A stretch of 64,000 nucleotides of DNA from Chloroflexota bacterium (lineage in GTDB: Bacteria > Chloroflexota > Dehalococcoidia > Lucifugimonadales > GCA-2722455), in contig PBMB01000022.1 of assembly GCA_002722455.1 (NCBI GenBank), positions 124,001-188,000 on the forward strand. Reading direction: 5' to 3'. Positions 48,887 to 57,827 of the stretch are shown here, piece after piece (the first letter of the stretch is position 1; each line of letters starts with the position of its first letter). The notes under the pieces are model-generated. The model did not search any database, was not told the DNA's origin, and saw nothing but the letters and a program-made list of their open reading frames with translations. The translations under genes and the position numbers were made by a program.

Positions 48887-50814
48887 TGGAAAATATAAAA
48901 GATTTTGATAATTTAAAATTCTGGTTTCAGAAAGATATCGTTTATTCTGCTTTAAGAATAAGTTTATCAACTCTATTTTCAGGTATAATAGCAATGAGAT
49001 TTGGTTTTAGTCCAAGTACGGCAATAATGTCAGCAACTATAATATCTCTAATGACTTCTACTGGTGATTTTATTGGTAAATTTTTATCACGTATGGTAGG
49101 AACGATTTTAGGTGGAATAATAATCATTTTTATTTCACCTTATTTTTTAAATGATGCAAATAATTTTGTAATAGTGATTGTTTTGATAGTTTCATTATCA
49201 GCATTTATGTCTAATTTACATGAAACATATCTTTCTTATATGTTTTCAACAATAGGAATCGCAGTATCAATAATAGCATACCCGACATTAAATAACTTAA
49301 CAGAAATAAATTTATTTAATATGACCGAATCAAGAATGGGATCTATTTTTATATCTATTATTTGTAGCGAAATATTCAATTCCTTACTTCCCCCTCCTTC
49401 AACAAATCAAACATTTCAAAGTTTATACACTCAAAAGAAAAAAGAAATAAAAAAATTAATAATCAAAACAATCGTTTCTAATGATAGCTTAAAAACAAGT
49501 AAATTCTTGATATCTTATTCTAAATTCTTAAAAGAATATATAAATTTAAAAAAAATAATTTCACTCGATCCTTATTATAAAAACAAAATAAAAGAAAAAG
49601 AGTCTTTAAATAAATTGATTAATCTTATTTATCTAATATTAAAATTTCAAAGGTTTTGTTCTAGTAATAATATAGATAGTAATAAGTTTTATAAAGAAAT
49701 AATGAAACAATTAATAAATATAGAAAAAGGAAAAATAAACACTTTATATTTTAAGGAAAAAATTAAAGGAGAAGATCTCGATTCAATATTAAATTATAAA
49801 ATAATAGAAATACTAGAAGCATATAATGAAGTAAATGTTGATAATCAGAGTAAAGAAATAAAAAACAAAACAATAAAACAATTTAAACCAATATCAAAAA
49901 TAAACATATTAAACTCTTCAATTATTTTTATAAGATCATTTACTTTTTTATTCATTTTAAATTTATTTATAAAAAGCACAGGGTGGGATTATGGATATAC
50001 AGCATTGTTAAATGCTTCTATTATTTTTGCTATATTACCAAGTAAAGGAATTGATAAGATATCTAAATATTTAATAGTAAGTTTATTTTCTTCAATATTA
50101 ATAGCTATTGTATTAGGTTTTTTTGTTCAATATTTTTTAATGCCGCAAATAGATTCACCATTAGTTTTTTTTACATTGATTTTTACTTTAATTTACATTG
50201 GTAGTTATATCTTTTTTATTGATAATAAGTATAAAATAGTTGCTATGTATTTTCTGTTTTACTGGACAAACTATATAAATGTAAATAATATAACAAATTA
50301 TGAAATATCAAGTTATATAAATTCTATAATACCTACATATTTAGGATTTTCATTCGCTTTTTTATCATTTTTTATTTTACCTTCAATGTCTAACAAATTA
50401 AAGGAAGAAATATCATTGTTCTTTTTGAAAAGAAAAATGATATATTGTTTCGAAACAAATAAAAAAATAAAAAAAGGATATTTATTAAATTATTTTATAC
50501 ATTTGACAGGTTTTAAAGATTCTTATGATAATTTTAAAGTAATAATATTCTTAGATTCTATTTATCATATTCTTCACGATATTGAAGATTTAGGATATAG
50601 TAAAAAAGAAATAAAATATTTAAAAAAATCTTGGATAAAAGACTTTAAAAAGAATAATAAAAAAGAATTAATAAAAAAAATAAAACAAGATGCGAATATT
50701 CAAATGAATAATATAAGAAATAAAAAAAACCTTTCGAGAGAAGAAAAAATAAAGCTTTATTCCGAATGGCTTTCAATTATATCTTGCATTGATTTATTGA
50801 ATAATGAAAAATAA
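48886..50814 (+). CDS. aaeB: AaeB/FUSC-type inner-membrane efflux transporter
   Basis: The gene encodes 642 residues (E. coli AaeB 655). The FUSC layout is present: six N-terminal helices (about 20-165), a cytoplasmic helical region (165-345), a second set of helices (about 350-500; GWDYGYTALLNASIIFAILPSK is the typical second-half motif) and a C-terminal cytoplasmic domain. In E. coli the pump exports p-hydroxybenzoate and related aromatic carboxylates; substrates here are unknown. The C-terminal part is very Lys/Asn-rich, reflecting the AT bias. It ends at a hairpin shared with the convergent lipoprotein gene. Confidence 0.88.
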   Translation: MENIKDFDNLKFWFQKDIVYSALRISLSTLFSGIIAMRFGFSPSTAIMSATIISLMTSTGDFIGKFLSRMVGTILGGIIIIFISPYFLNDANNFVIVIVLIVSLSAFMSNLHETYLSYMFSTIGIAVSIIAYPTLNNLTEINLFNMTESRMGSIFISIICSEIFNSLLPPPSTNQTFQSLYTQKKKEIKKLIIKTIVSNDSLKTSKFLISYSKFLKEYINLKKIISLDPYYKNKIKEKESLNKLINLIYLILKFQRFCSSNNIDSNKFYKEIMKQLINIEKGKINTLYFKEKIKGEDLDSILNYKIIEILEAYNEVNVDNQSKEIKNKTIKQFKPISKINILNSSIIFIRSFTFLFILNLFIKSTGWDYGYTALLNASIIFAILPSKGIDKISKYLIVSLFSSILIAIVLGFFVQYFLMPQIDSPLVFFTLIFTLIYIGSYIFFIDNKYKIVAMYFLFYWTNYINVNNITNYEISSYINSIIPTYLGFSFAFLSFFILPSMSNKLKEEISLFFLKRKMIYCFETNKKIKKGYLLNYFIHLTGFKDSYDNFKVIIFLDSIYHILHDIEDLGYSKKEIKYLKKSWIKDFKKNNKKELIKKIKQDANIQMNNIRNKKNLSREEKIKLYSEWLSIISCIDLLNNEK

Positions 50815-50841
50815 ACCTAAAAACGCTATTTAGGTTTATTA
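50810..50841. terminator. Bidirectional terminator after aaeB
   Basis: AATAAACCTAAA and TTTAGGTTTATT pair around an 8-base loop, covering the stops of both convergent genes. Confidence 0.8.
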
Positions 50842-51524
50842 GAAATAGTTAAAGTGTCAGTTAAATCATTATATTTTGCAATATAGATAGTCATTGGATC
50901 TCCATAATGCTCAAATGTCATTTTATGAATATAAGCTTCATCAAAAATCTTTTCACCTGTATGGTATCTTAATGTATTGCCGTCTTGTAAAAATAATTCA
51001 GTATTTTTAACTTTTTCAATAGCCTTATTGATTCGTTCTTGGTATAAATCATTCTCAGAAGGGTCAAGTTTCTGATATGCGTTAGCCGCAGAAGGGTTGT
51101 AAGGGTAACTATTACCATCAAAATTTAATAGTTGAAATTCATTGTTGCTCCAAACAATAAGATCATGATAACCATTAGTAATATTGTTTGAAACAAGTAT
51201 TGGTTTATTTGTTACGCTTGTTTTAGAAATTAAAGTTCCATCTGAGTTGAATAGGTAAGTAGAGCAGCCCCCTGTGCCACAAAACCAAGAGCCTTTCATC
51301 ATAACCATTAATTCTTCTCTACCATCGTCATTTAAATCAAATAAACCATATTCAAAACCACGAGTGTATTCTTTTGAACCTTTTTCCTTTGCAATAATCT
51401 GAGTATCCACAAATGAATCAACATTATCAAAAGGAGAATCATAAGGCTTAATAAAACTTGTCGTTTGACAGCCTGTAATAAAGCCAATTAAAAATAATGG
51501 TAGAAATGATTTTTTCAACAACAT
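50826..51524 (-). CDS. Lipoprotein with FG-GAP/VCBS-like motif
   Basis: The gene encodes 232 residues. Signal peptide with lipobox FITGC (Cys19), then Gln-Thr-Thr, predicting the outer membrane. YGLFDLNDDGREELMVMM (about residues 60-77) is the D-x-N-x-D-G-x-x-E calcium-loop pattern of FG-GAP/VCBS-type repeats, and SWFCGTGGCSTYLF follows, a Cys-bonded motif often found with it. The C-terminus has a small beta domain. The role is unknown; perhaps a periplasmic-side binding protein. AAAGGTG precedes the ATG. Single-gene unit convergent with aaeB. Confidence 0.78.
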   Translation of the reverse strand: MLLKKSFLPLFLIGFITGCQTTSFIKPYDSPFDNVDSFVDTQIIAKEKGSKEYTRGFEYGLFDLNDDGREELMVMMKGSWFCGTGGCSTYLFNSDGTLISKTSVTNKPILVSNNITNGYHDLIVWSNNEFQLLNFDGNSYPYNPSAANAYQKLDPSENDLYQERINKAIEKVKNTELFLQDGNTLRYHTGEKIFDEAYIHKMTFEHYGDPMTIYIAKYNDLTDTLTISNKPK

Positions 51525-51588
51525 AAGACACCTTTAAAAAATAAAAAACTGATATTCTTCCAAAAAGAACTTTAATTCATTAATAATA

Positions 51589-52413
51589 CTAGATTTTTAG
51601 TGCGTTGGCAAGATTATATGTCAAAACAAGATAAAAATCATAGTCTACACGATATTTAAGACAAGAAGATTTTACCATTTCAAGTAAATCAATGTTTTTA
51701 TCTAGATTACCTTTATAATAAATATCGACCAATTTGTTAGAAGAATTAAATTGAGTGCTAAAAAGCTTATATTCTTCTTTCTGACGCTGAGAAGGAACAA
51801 TCATTTCTAGTTCAAAATGAGTGCCTTTAAAATCAATATACAATGCGCCTTTCTTGTTGAACATTTCAACCGTTTGATTCTCATATAGCTTTTTATTAAG
51901 TGCATAGAAAGAATCTAAGACAGCGTTATAAGTAGTTTCGTCATAACGATGACTCCAAATAAGGAAATTACGGAAATTACGACTATTGAAGTCGAGGCAA
52001 TTCTTTGCAGAATCATCGATCAAAGCAATAGCGTCAGTGCTTTTAACACCAGTAACAATTTGCATTTCAATATCAGAAAAATGTTCTTGCCAAAATTTCA
52101 TTTTGTGAGCAGTGATTTCATCAGCTCGTGGGTGAGTAGTCATGGTCTTTGTGCAAATCTTTGGTTTAAAACCATTATCTTTTGCTTTATCAACGATAGT
52201 TCGAGCACCACCATAAGGCGCACTTGAAAAAACACTAGGATCAGAAAAGAATGCTTTACGTGCTTCATAAAAGGCAGGGCTTGCTTTATTATCTTTAATT
52301 TCGTCAAGACTAGGGACATTATCAAGACCAGCTTGTTGACAGAGTGCATAGGTAAGATAATTAAGAGTATCATCTTTATCAATTGCGATTTCATTATTAA
52401 ATACTTTAAGCAT
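51589..52413 (-). CDS. HAD-family 5'(3')-deoxyribonucleotidase-like protein
   Basis: The gene encodes 274 residues. HAD motif I is IAIDKDDTLNYL (Asp nucleophile plus Asp two residues later), motif II the Thr in KICTKTMT, motif III a Lys after VTGVKS, and motif IV ALIDDSAKNCLDF with two acidic residues. The spacing and the short cap (residues 20-85) fit the NT5C-like deoxyribonucleotidases found in phages and bacteria, which remove phosphate from nucleoside monophosphates. The last 90 residues form an extra domain with strands and a helix, not recognised. AAAGGTAG precedes the ATG. Confidence 0.75.
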   Translation of the reverse strand: MLKVFNNEIAIDKDDTLNYLTYALCQQAGLDNVPSLDEIKDNKASPAFYEARKAFFSDPSVFSSAPYGGARTIVDKAKDNGFKPKICTKTMTTHPRADEITAHKMKFWQEHFSDIEMQIVTGVKSTDAIALIDDSAKNCLDFNSRNFRNFLIWSHRYDETTYNAVLDSFYALNKKLYENQTVEMFNKKGALYIDFKGTHFELEMIVPSQRQKEEYKLFSTQFNSSNKLVDIYYKGNLDKNIDLLEMVKSSCLKYRVDYDFYLVLTYNLANALKI

Positions 52414-52479
52414 TTTTCTACCTTTGATTATTTATTTAAGTTTAAGCAATTATACCAAACAACACATAAAAACACAAAT

Positions 52480-52508
52480 AAAAAAACCTCCGTGGAAGGA
52501 GGTTTTTC
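52480..52508 (-). terminator. Terminator of the 52523-53161 gene
   Basis: AAAAACCTCC and GGAGGTTTTT pair around GTGGAA. Confidence 0.92.
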
Positions 52509-52522
52509 ATTAAAAATCAAAT

Positions 52523-53161
52523 TTAAATAAGAGAAAGTAAAGACAAGGCTTTGCTAGAATAAAAATCAATTAAATTTTTCTGAACACAACCCTTGATTAC
52601 TTCATGATCCTCTAGACTTTTATCTTTTACAGCAGATAAGACACGTTCTAGAGTTTCGTTCCCGTCTTTATCTAATGTTAAAAACATAACTCTCTTATTG
52701 TCTGATTTATAAAGAACACCAAGATCATACAACATATGCATAAACTCATCTTCTTTAATAGACAATTTAGAAAATTGTTTGTAAAGAAGGCTGTAATAAG
52801 ATAGTTTGTCTTTCTGTTCTTTTGAAAACCCAGAAACAGTCTGGTTAATGTCAGAAACAATAACCTCAATTTCCTGATTAATCTTTTCTAATGATTGTTC
52901 TTTATTGCCAATCATTCGTTGTTCTTCTCGATGTTTTTCAAGGAAACATTTAGACATTTCCTCAATTTTCTTTTGTTCTTCTGGATCAGTAGTATAAGCA
53001 TTTAATTCAGAAAGAATATCAGAGACGTCTCGAAAACCAATAAATACACCGTTCATCATTGTTCGAGCAACATCTTCACCTTGAAGTCGTTTCTTTTTAT
53101 CTTGTAGTTTTAATAAAACGGTAGCGTCTTTTTGAATGTCTTTAATTTTTTCAGTAATCAT
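52523..53161 (-). CDS. Hypothetical coiled-coil protein
   Basis: The gene encodes 212 residues, nearly all helical, with coiled coils at about 1-30 and 60-115 (KKIEEMSKCFLEKHREEQRMI..EQSLEKINQEIEVI). The C-terminal third contains a small mixed region (KRVMFLTLDKDGNETLERVL). No signal peptide or membrane helix. It is followed in the same direction by the HAD gene after a terminator, and preceded 43 bp upstream by the metallophosphoesterase gene without one, so the latter two genes probably share a transcript. Confidence 0.78.
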   Translation of the reverse strand: MITEKIKDIQKDATVLLKLQDKKKRLQGEDVARTMMNGVFIGFRDVSDILSELNAYTTDPEEQKKIEEMSKCFLEKHREEQRMIGNKEQSLEKINQEIEVIVSDINQTVSGFSKEQKDKLSYYSLLYKQFSKLSIKEDEFMHMLYDLGVLYKSDNKRVMFLTLDKDGNETLERVLSAVKDKSLEDHEVIKGCVQKNLIDFYSSKALSLLSLI

Positions 53162-53204
53162 AATTTAATATGTCCTATTTTATTTTATACAAATAATATC
53201 ATAA

Positions 53205-53867
53205 TTATTTTTTACTTTCAATGAATTTATCAAGCAATTCTTTTAAACAAACAGGTTTATAGTTAGTGGCTTCAACAGAGATGTTAATTTGATGCTCAAA
53301 TTCTGGTTCATACTGATGAATGTGTCCGTGAACATTAATAAAATCAATGCCGTCAGCACAAAATGGAATATGAGAAATCACAATTTTTTGACCTTTGTAA
53401 TCAAATTCTAACACAAGCAAGTTTTCGTCAAAACCAAGATTTCTAACTTTTTTCTTATCGAAATCATGATTGCCAATAACTAAAATTTTATAACCTTTCT
53501 TTAGTTTAGGTAGGATTTCTTCTCGGAACAGTGTTGTAGATTTGAAAGTTACGTCCCCTGCAAAGATACAAATATCATCTTCACCAACAATTTCATTATA
53601 GGTGTCAATAAGTTGCTGATTCATATCTTCTACGTCTTTGTAAGGTCGGTTAGAGTATTTAATTACATTCTTATGATAGAAATGATGATCACTCCATATC
53701 CAAACTTTTCTACCACTATTAATGGCTTCAAGAATATCAATAAAGGAATCATTGATTGAATTGTCTTCAATAGACTTCCAACGTTCACTACCACGAAGTC
53801 TTGGTCGAATATTTCCATCGTCATGTGGAACAGGAATAGTAAGGTAATCTAAATATTTTTGTCTCAT
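53205..53867 (-). CDS. Calcineurin-like metallophosphoesterase
   Basis: The gene encodes 220 residues. The five metal-ligand motifs are all present: SDHHFYH (Asp60, His62), AGDV (Asp105), GNHD (132-135), SHIP (His166) and HGHIH (180-184). The DHHFYH form and overall size match the small phage- and plasmid-borne phosphoesterases, which use two divalent metals to hydrolyse phosphomono- or diesters; the substrate is unknown. About 50 extra residues precede the catalytic domain. AAGAGA precedes the ATG. Probably cotranscribed with the coiled-coil gene behind it. Confidence 0.87.
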   Translation of the reverse strand: MRQKYLDYLTIPVPHDDGNIRPRLRGSERWKSIEDNSINDSFIDILEAINSGRKVWIWSDHHFYHKNVIKYSNRPYKDVEDMNQQLIDTYNEIVGEDDICIFAGDVTFKSTTLFREEILPKLKKGYKILVIGNHDFDKKKVRNLGFDENLLVLEFDYKGQKIVISHIPFCADGIDFINVHGHIHQYEPEFEHQINISVEATNYKPVCLKELLDKFIESKK

Positions 53868-53915
53868 TGTTAAAATCTCTTTTTAAATTAGAGAAATTAT
53901 ATCAAGAAAATAGAA

Positions 53916-53940
53916 AAAAGCCACTAAAAAGTGGCTTATA
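53916..53940 (-). terminator. Terminator of the small 53944-54057 gene
   Basis: AAGCCACT and AGTGGCTT pair around AAAA, and A-runs give the minus-strand U-tract. Confidence 0.8.
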
Positions 53941-53943
53941 TTG

Positions 53944-54057
53944 TTATTTTATTTCGTTATTGTTGAAAAAATTTGGATTATGGTAGAAGCCATTACTTTC
54001 AATTAATGCACAACTAATTTCAAAGTACCCTTTAAATGTTTTAACATAATTAAACAT
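53944..54057 (-). CDS. Small protein of 37 residues
   Basis: The gene encodes 37 residues: MFNYVKTFKGYFEISCALIE, then SNGFYHNPNFFNNNEIK. The ATG has a textbook AAGGAG six bases upstream, and the gene is closed by its own terminator five bases after the stop, which together make it a convincing gene despite its size. It is aromatic- and Asn-rich with one Cys and no membrane segment. Function unknown; toxin, antitoxin or small regulator are all open. Confidence 0.65.
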   Translation of the reverse strand: MFNYVKTFKGYFEISCALIESNGFYHNPNFFNNNEIK

Positions 54058-54085
54058 AGTTATCTCCTTGTTGCCATAGACAATT

Positions 54086-54114
54086 TAGCATACAAACCCT
54101 TGCTGTATATGCTA
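54086..54114. promoter_or_regulatory. Inverted repeat upstream of the small gene
   Basis: TAGCATA (54086-54092) and TATGCTA (54108-54114) are perfect inverted repeats 15 bp apart, 29 bp or more before the start codon of the 37-residue gene, where an operator or promoter would lie. Confidence 0.35.
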
Positions 54115-54142
54115 CAAAAGGAGGTCATTGCTACCAAAATGA

Positions 54143-54583
54143 TTAAGAGGTTTTGTATTTGCGCATTTCGACTGTGCGATAAACGTATTGCTTTTTTACG
54201 TCATTGAATGTAAATGATTTTAACAACTCTTCATTCTGAAGAATTTTTTCATTTTCTTCTTTAATCGTTTCTTTTGATTTTGCAATTTGACTCATAAGTT
54301 CTTTCTTTGAAATCAAAGTGTCTTTGTAAACAATAGAGTAATTAAAACGTTGATGCCAACCATCTTCATTCATAAAAAGAAGATTCTTGCGAAGACTATT
54401 AAGATATTCTTCCAAATTAGAAGCATTTTCTTCTTTTAAAAATCGTTCGTAATTTTTGTCTTTGTGAATAACAATAGCCATAACATAGCCAGAAGAAAGT
54501 GTATCTTTTGCATAAATAACAACTTCACCCTTTTTAAAACCATGAACATCATCGGTAAAAACTACTTCATCAAATATTTTCAT
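54143..54583 (-). CDS. Hypothetical protein
   Basis: The gene encodes 146 residues. The first 50 residues look like an SH3-type or KOW-like barrel (DEVVFTDDVHGFKKGEVVIYAKDTLSSGYVMAIVIH), the centre contains MNEDGWHQRFNYSIVYKD, and the end is a long charged helix (about 95-130). It is possibly a small binding or adaptor protein. AAAAGG precedes the ATG. Single-gene unit with a hairpin terminator of the next unit upstream. The family is not recognised. Confidence 0.75.
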   Translation of the reverse strand: MKIFDEVVFTDDVHGFKKGEVVIYAKDTLSSGYVMAIVIHKDKNYERFLKEENASNLEEYLNSLRKNLLFMNEDGWHQRFNYSIVYKDTLISKKELMSQIAKSKETIKEENEKILQNEELLKSFTFNDVKKQYVYRTVEMRKYKTS

Positions 54584-54625
54584 AAATAAAACCTTTTAAT
54601 CTTTAATAGGAATTAATTATAACAT

Positions 54626-54656
54626 AAAAAAAGTCGCCAAGGAAGCGACTTTTTAA
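54626..54656 (-). terminator. Terminator of the 54657-55868 gene
   Basis: AAAAAGTCGC and GCGACTTTTT pair around CAAGGAA. Confidence 0.9.
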
Positions 54657-55868
54657 TCATAGTTTGATAATAGGTAAACCTGAATCGTATGATAACCTAT
54701 CTATCAGGTTGAAGTGTGTTAATAATTCTTCAAAAGCGTCTTTATGTTCGTCCATCCATTTAACTTTTGGAGAAACAACAAGAGTAATGTCTTTGAATAT
54801 AATATCTCCAAATTCAGATTTGTCTGTAATTAAAACACCCTGTCTATTGTAATACTGTCGTGGTTTTCCTGACCTTTTATAATAAGGTGCTTTATCAGTC
54901 GCTTCTGCTGAGAGTCCAAGTTCGGGAAAGAATTTCATTATTTGCAAAAGATTCTCATTGCTAATATGTTCTGAGATGTCCTCAGTGATAATTTTTATTT
55001 CGGATTCTCGATTCTTATAACAAGGTATTTTTGCATTTAAAATCGAATTTAATCCATAGTAATTTAACAAAGAAAATCGTTCTTCTTTTGAAATAGAGTA
55101 TTGTTTCAAAAGTTTTAATAAATTAGATTGTCTATCTTTAAAAATATTTGCTTGAATATCTTCTGCCTCTTCTTCTTTTGTTTCTTTCGAATCTCTTGAT
55201 TGATTAAATAAAGCATAAATATCACATTCTTCTTTTGGTTTAGGATTTTTTATATTATCCAAAAATGTATAAAGATTTTTCTTTTTGTGATCTGAAAACC
55301 ATTCATATTTTTTGAAATCCTCTATCCTTTTTTGATACCAAGAATATGAAGAAAGATCTTTAATATTTCTAAGTTGTTGAGCAGCGTCTTCTTCTTTTGA
55401 TTTAAGTTTAAAATCAATATCATTGGCAAAAGCGGCTGGAAAATCACCTTCTATTCTTAATTTTTCAAGAATAGGCATAAAATAATCCATTAAAGAATAA
55501 TTTGGATAATCAATAGCATTATATTGACAACAGACAGAATAAAGATCATCTTCTACAAATCGAGAAAAAGATTTGTGAACTTTTAAAATTTCTTCTAATT
55601 CGTCTCTATAATGTTTGTCTTCTTTAAGTGTTAATGAGTTATAAAATTCTTTGTTTTTATTGTGTTGTTCTTCTTCATATTGATAGATCTCGTCAATAAG
55701 GTGAATAAAATCTTCTTCACCATAAAAGCGGTAAAGATGGGTTAAACTTTCGGTGATAACTTCTCTGAAATCGGATAGGCTAGGAATCTCACGGATACTA
55801 TTTATATCAATATTGACTAATTTTCTAGTGTAATAAACAACACTACCTAATTTATTAATTTGTTCCAT
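54657..55868 (-). CDS. Hypothetical protein
   Basis: The gene encodes 403 residues, soluble, helical and acidic. There is no membrane segment once the start is moved: the long frame from 55979 has an artificial hydrophobic lead, and the ATG at 55868 sits behind TTTGGAG. Tyr-rich stretches (YSLMDYFMPIL, SYSWYQKRIEDFKKYEWF) and a C-terminal domain with ITLVVSPKVKWMDEHKDAFEELLTHF are notable. The family is not recognised. It diverges from the 55996 gene, sharing its upstream region. Confidence 0.78.
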   Translation of the reverse strand: MEQINKLGSVVYYTRKLVNIDINSIREIPSLSDFREVITESLTHLYRFYGEEDFIHLIDEIYQYEEEQHNKNKEFYNSLTLKEDKHYRDELEEILKVHKSFSRFVEDDLYSVCCQYNAIDYPNYSLMDYFMPILEKLRIEGDFPAAFANDIDFKLKSKEEDAAQQLRNIKDLSSYSWYQKRIEDFKKYEWFSDHKKKNLYTFLDNIKNPKPKEECDIYALFNQSRDSKETKEEEAEDIQANIFKDRQSNLLKLLKQYSISKEERFSLLNYYGLNSILNAKIPCYKNRESEIKIITEDISEHISNENLLQIMKFFPELGLSAEATDKAPYYKRSGKPRQYYNRQGVLITDKSEFGDIIFKDITLVVSPKVKWMDEHKDAFEELLTHFNLIDRLSYDSGLPIIKL

Positions 55869-55995
55869 AGATACTCCAAAAATGAAGATAGAATTATAAT
55901 TGAAAAAAGTGGGTAAGTCAAACAAGAAAAAGCTTTTAAAAAAAATAGTTATTTGATATAATACTTGGAATACTATCAAAGAGAGAGATTATATT

Positions 55996-56751
55996 TTGAA
56001 CTTCATGACATCTTCTATGTTAAAAAGCCAAATGCAAAAGGGATCAATCTATGAAACTGTTGAGTTTTTAACAAGTAAAGACGTAAAAACAGAGAAAAGG
56101 TTTAATGATAAGTCATTTTTGTTTTCATTTAGTTTTTTGGGTAAAAAACTATACTACAAAGCAGAGTTAATAGAATACAATGGTCGAGACGTATTAATTT
56201 ACGACAGTTTTTCTTTTTATTTTTACGGTCTTGATAAAGCTCCTGTTGATTTTCATACAATCCAGAAAATGACGAATGACGATGGTAAAATTAACCAATG
56301 GTTAGAAAAACAAGAAGGTGTTTATCAACTTTGCAGCAGACTAACATTTGGAGCATTCACTCACCATTTCATTAATAAATTGTCAGAAATATTCCGAAAA
56401 GAACAATTTAAGAAAACAACAAGATCAATGTCAAAGAAGCTTTATGAAAGCCGTAAAGAACATTACTGGTCAGAAATAGGGATCGAATCCTATTTTGAAT
56501 TAACAGAAGAAGGTAAATATCTCATTCCAAACAAAGAAGCATTTGAAATACTAGAATTGAACTTTAAAGATACAAGCAAAGAAAAAACATTAAAAGAAAT
56601 AATGGATTCAAAGTTCTTTGTCGCCAATGATAAATATCTTCTTTACATGACACAAGATAACAAAATAAAAGATAGTTTTTTCAATCTATCTCTTTCGAAT
56701 ATAAGCGGAGAATATCTTGCTTCAATATGTGAAGAATATGGAGAAGAATAA
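55996..56751 (+). CDS. Hypothetical protein, first of a related series
   Basis: The gene encodes 251 residues, soluble. It has a beta-rich half (FLFSFSFLGKKLYYKAELIEYNGRDVLIYDSFSFYFYG) and a helical half, and near residue 195 the phrase LELNFKDTS, which recurs as LELKFTDIE in 56959-57792 and YELNFKDTK in 57828-58775. The three proteins may therefore share a C-terminal module. Start: TTG at 55996, 8 bases behind GAGAGAG; an ATG at 56005 is too distant from it. The stop overlaps the ATG of the frameshifted gene behind it (TAATG). Confidence 0.75.
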   Translation: MNFMTSSMLKSQMQKGSIYETVEFLTSKDVKTEKRFNDKSFLFSFSFLGKKLYYKAELIEYNGRDVLIYDSFSFYFYGLDKAPVDFHTIQKMTNDDGKINQWLEKQEGVYQLCSRLTFGAFTHHFINKLSEIFRKEQFKKTTRSMSKKLYESRKEHYWSEIGIESYFELTEEGKYLIPNKEAFEILELNFKDTSKEKTLKEIMDSKFFVANDKYLLYMTQDNKIKDSFFNLSLSNISGEYLASICEEYGEE

Positions 56752-56946
56752 TGGCAGAATTGAAATTGAAAGGTGAAAAAACAATAACTTCTATATAAAG
56801 AAACTAATAGAGTTTTTTGTCGAAAAACATTTGTTTTAGTGGAACAAAATAATGAAGAGTTTAAATTTGAAATAAAATTCAAAGATAATGGTAAAAGCAG
56901 CTTCGAAGAAAGTAACGAAATAAGCTATGATTTCATAAACAGATAG
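56751..56946 (+). pseudogene. Frameshifted small gene
   Basis: The ATG at 56751 overlaps the stop of the preceding gene and gives MAELKLKGEKTITSI before TAA at 56796-56798. In the +1 frame from 56794 a clean continuation YKETNRVFCRKTFVLVEQNNEEF runs to SYDFINR and TAG at 56946. One frameshift, in the ACTTCTATATAAAG stretch, therefore breaks a protein of about 65 residues. Natural mutation, sequencing error or programmed frameshifting cannot be told apart here; no classical slippery heptamer is evident. Confidence 0.6.
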
Positions 56947-56958
56947 GAATAAAATAGA

Positions 56959-57792
56959 ATGAATTCTTTAAAATCAAATAAATTTACATACAAGCCTGAT
57001 TTTGACGCTTCTCTTTTTGAGATGAGTTATGCAACGTCAGAAGTATTAAAAAATAAAATAACGTTTGGTAAAGAAAGAGAAATTCAAAAAGAAAAACAAA
57101 CAAATAATAATACAAAAGAAAGAGATTGTTTTATAAATGGAGTTAAATTAGTTTATTCCTATAATGAAGATCATTATAAAAATAATCCATTTTTTTCTTG
57201 TAAAAAACTTGGTGGTGGTGGATTAACAAAGCTAGAAGATGAAGTATTAAAAGAGTTATTTGTTTTTATTTCAAAAGATTTTGAATACAATAATTTATTG
57301 CGAAAAAGCACTTTAGAAAAATATACATTCACAGCAAGTGATATTTTCTATGCTCTCGAAAAAAATAAAAGAGAAAAAGATTTAACAAAATATCTAAAAA
57401 TAAAGTCTAAAAAATATGAAGACAATATATTATCAAGACATTTAAAAGCATTGATAAAACATAAAAAAATGAAATTCTGTAATGGTAATGAAGGAATGTT
57501 TGCTAATTTTTTACAAAGTTATGAAAAACAAGTGCCAACAAAATATTCAGATTATAGAGTTTATAAATTAGACGCAGAATGGTTAGAGCTAAAATTTACA
57601 GATATCGAGCCAAATTTTGTATTTAAAGAATCAGAAAAACCATTATTAATTAAATTTGAACTGAATTATTTTATTATCACAAATGAAAAGGTTCTTTTTC
57701 AAATTCCTTATTACAGTATGTTTTTTAAAGACCTTATCATTGACGATCTGTTGGAAAAATCGACACCAGTTGAATTACATGCTGAGAAATGA
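56959..57792 (+). CDS. Hypothetical protein, second of a related series
   Basis: The gene encodes 277 residues, soluble and basic, with FSCKKLGGGGLTKLEDEVLKELF near residues 76-98 and a helical, Lys-rich central part. The C-terminal 80 residues (LELKFTDIEPNFVFKESEKPLLIKFELNYFIIT) parallel the end of 57828-58775 (YELNFKDT..THFYIINFYSKNLIIT), so the two are probably distant paralogues. TAGGA precedes the ATG. It follows the frameshifted gene by 12 bp in the same operon. Function unknown. Confidence 0.77.
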   Translation: MNSLKSNKFTYKPDFDASLFEMSYATSEVLKNKITFGKEREIQKEKQTNNNTKERDCFINGVKLVYSYNEDHYKNNPFFSCKKLGGGGLTKLEDEVLKELFVFISKDFEYNNLLRKSTLEKYTFTASDIFYALEKNKREKDLTKYLKIKSKKYEDNILSRHLKALIKHKKMKFCNGNEGMFANFLQSYEKQVPTKYSDYRVYKLDAEWLELKFTDIEPNFVFKESEKPLLIKFELNYFIITNEKVLFQIPYYSMFFKDLIIDDLLEKSTPVELHAEK

Positions 57793-57827
57793 TAAAATTA
57801 TAGCTATTATGGAAATAGGAAACAATT

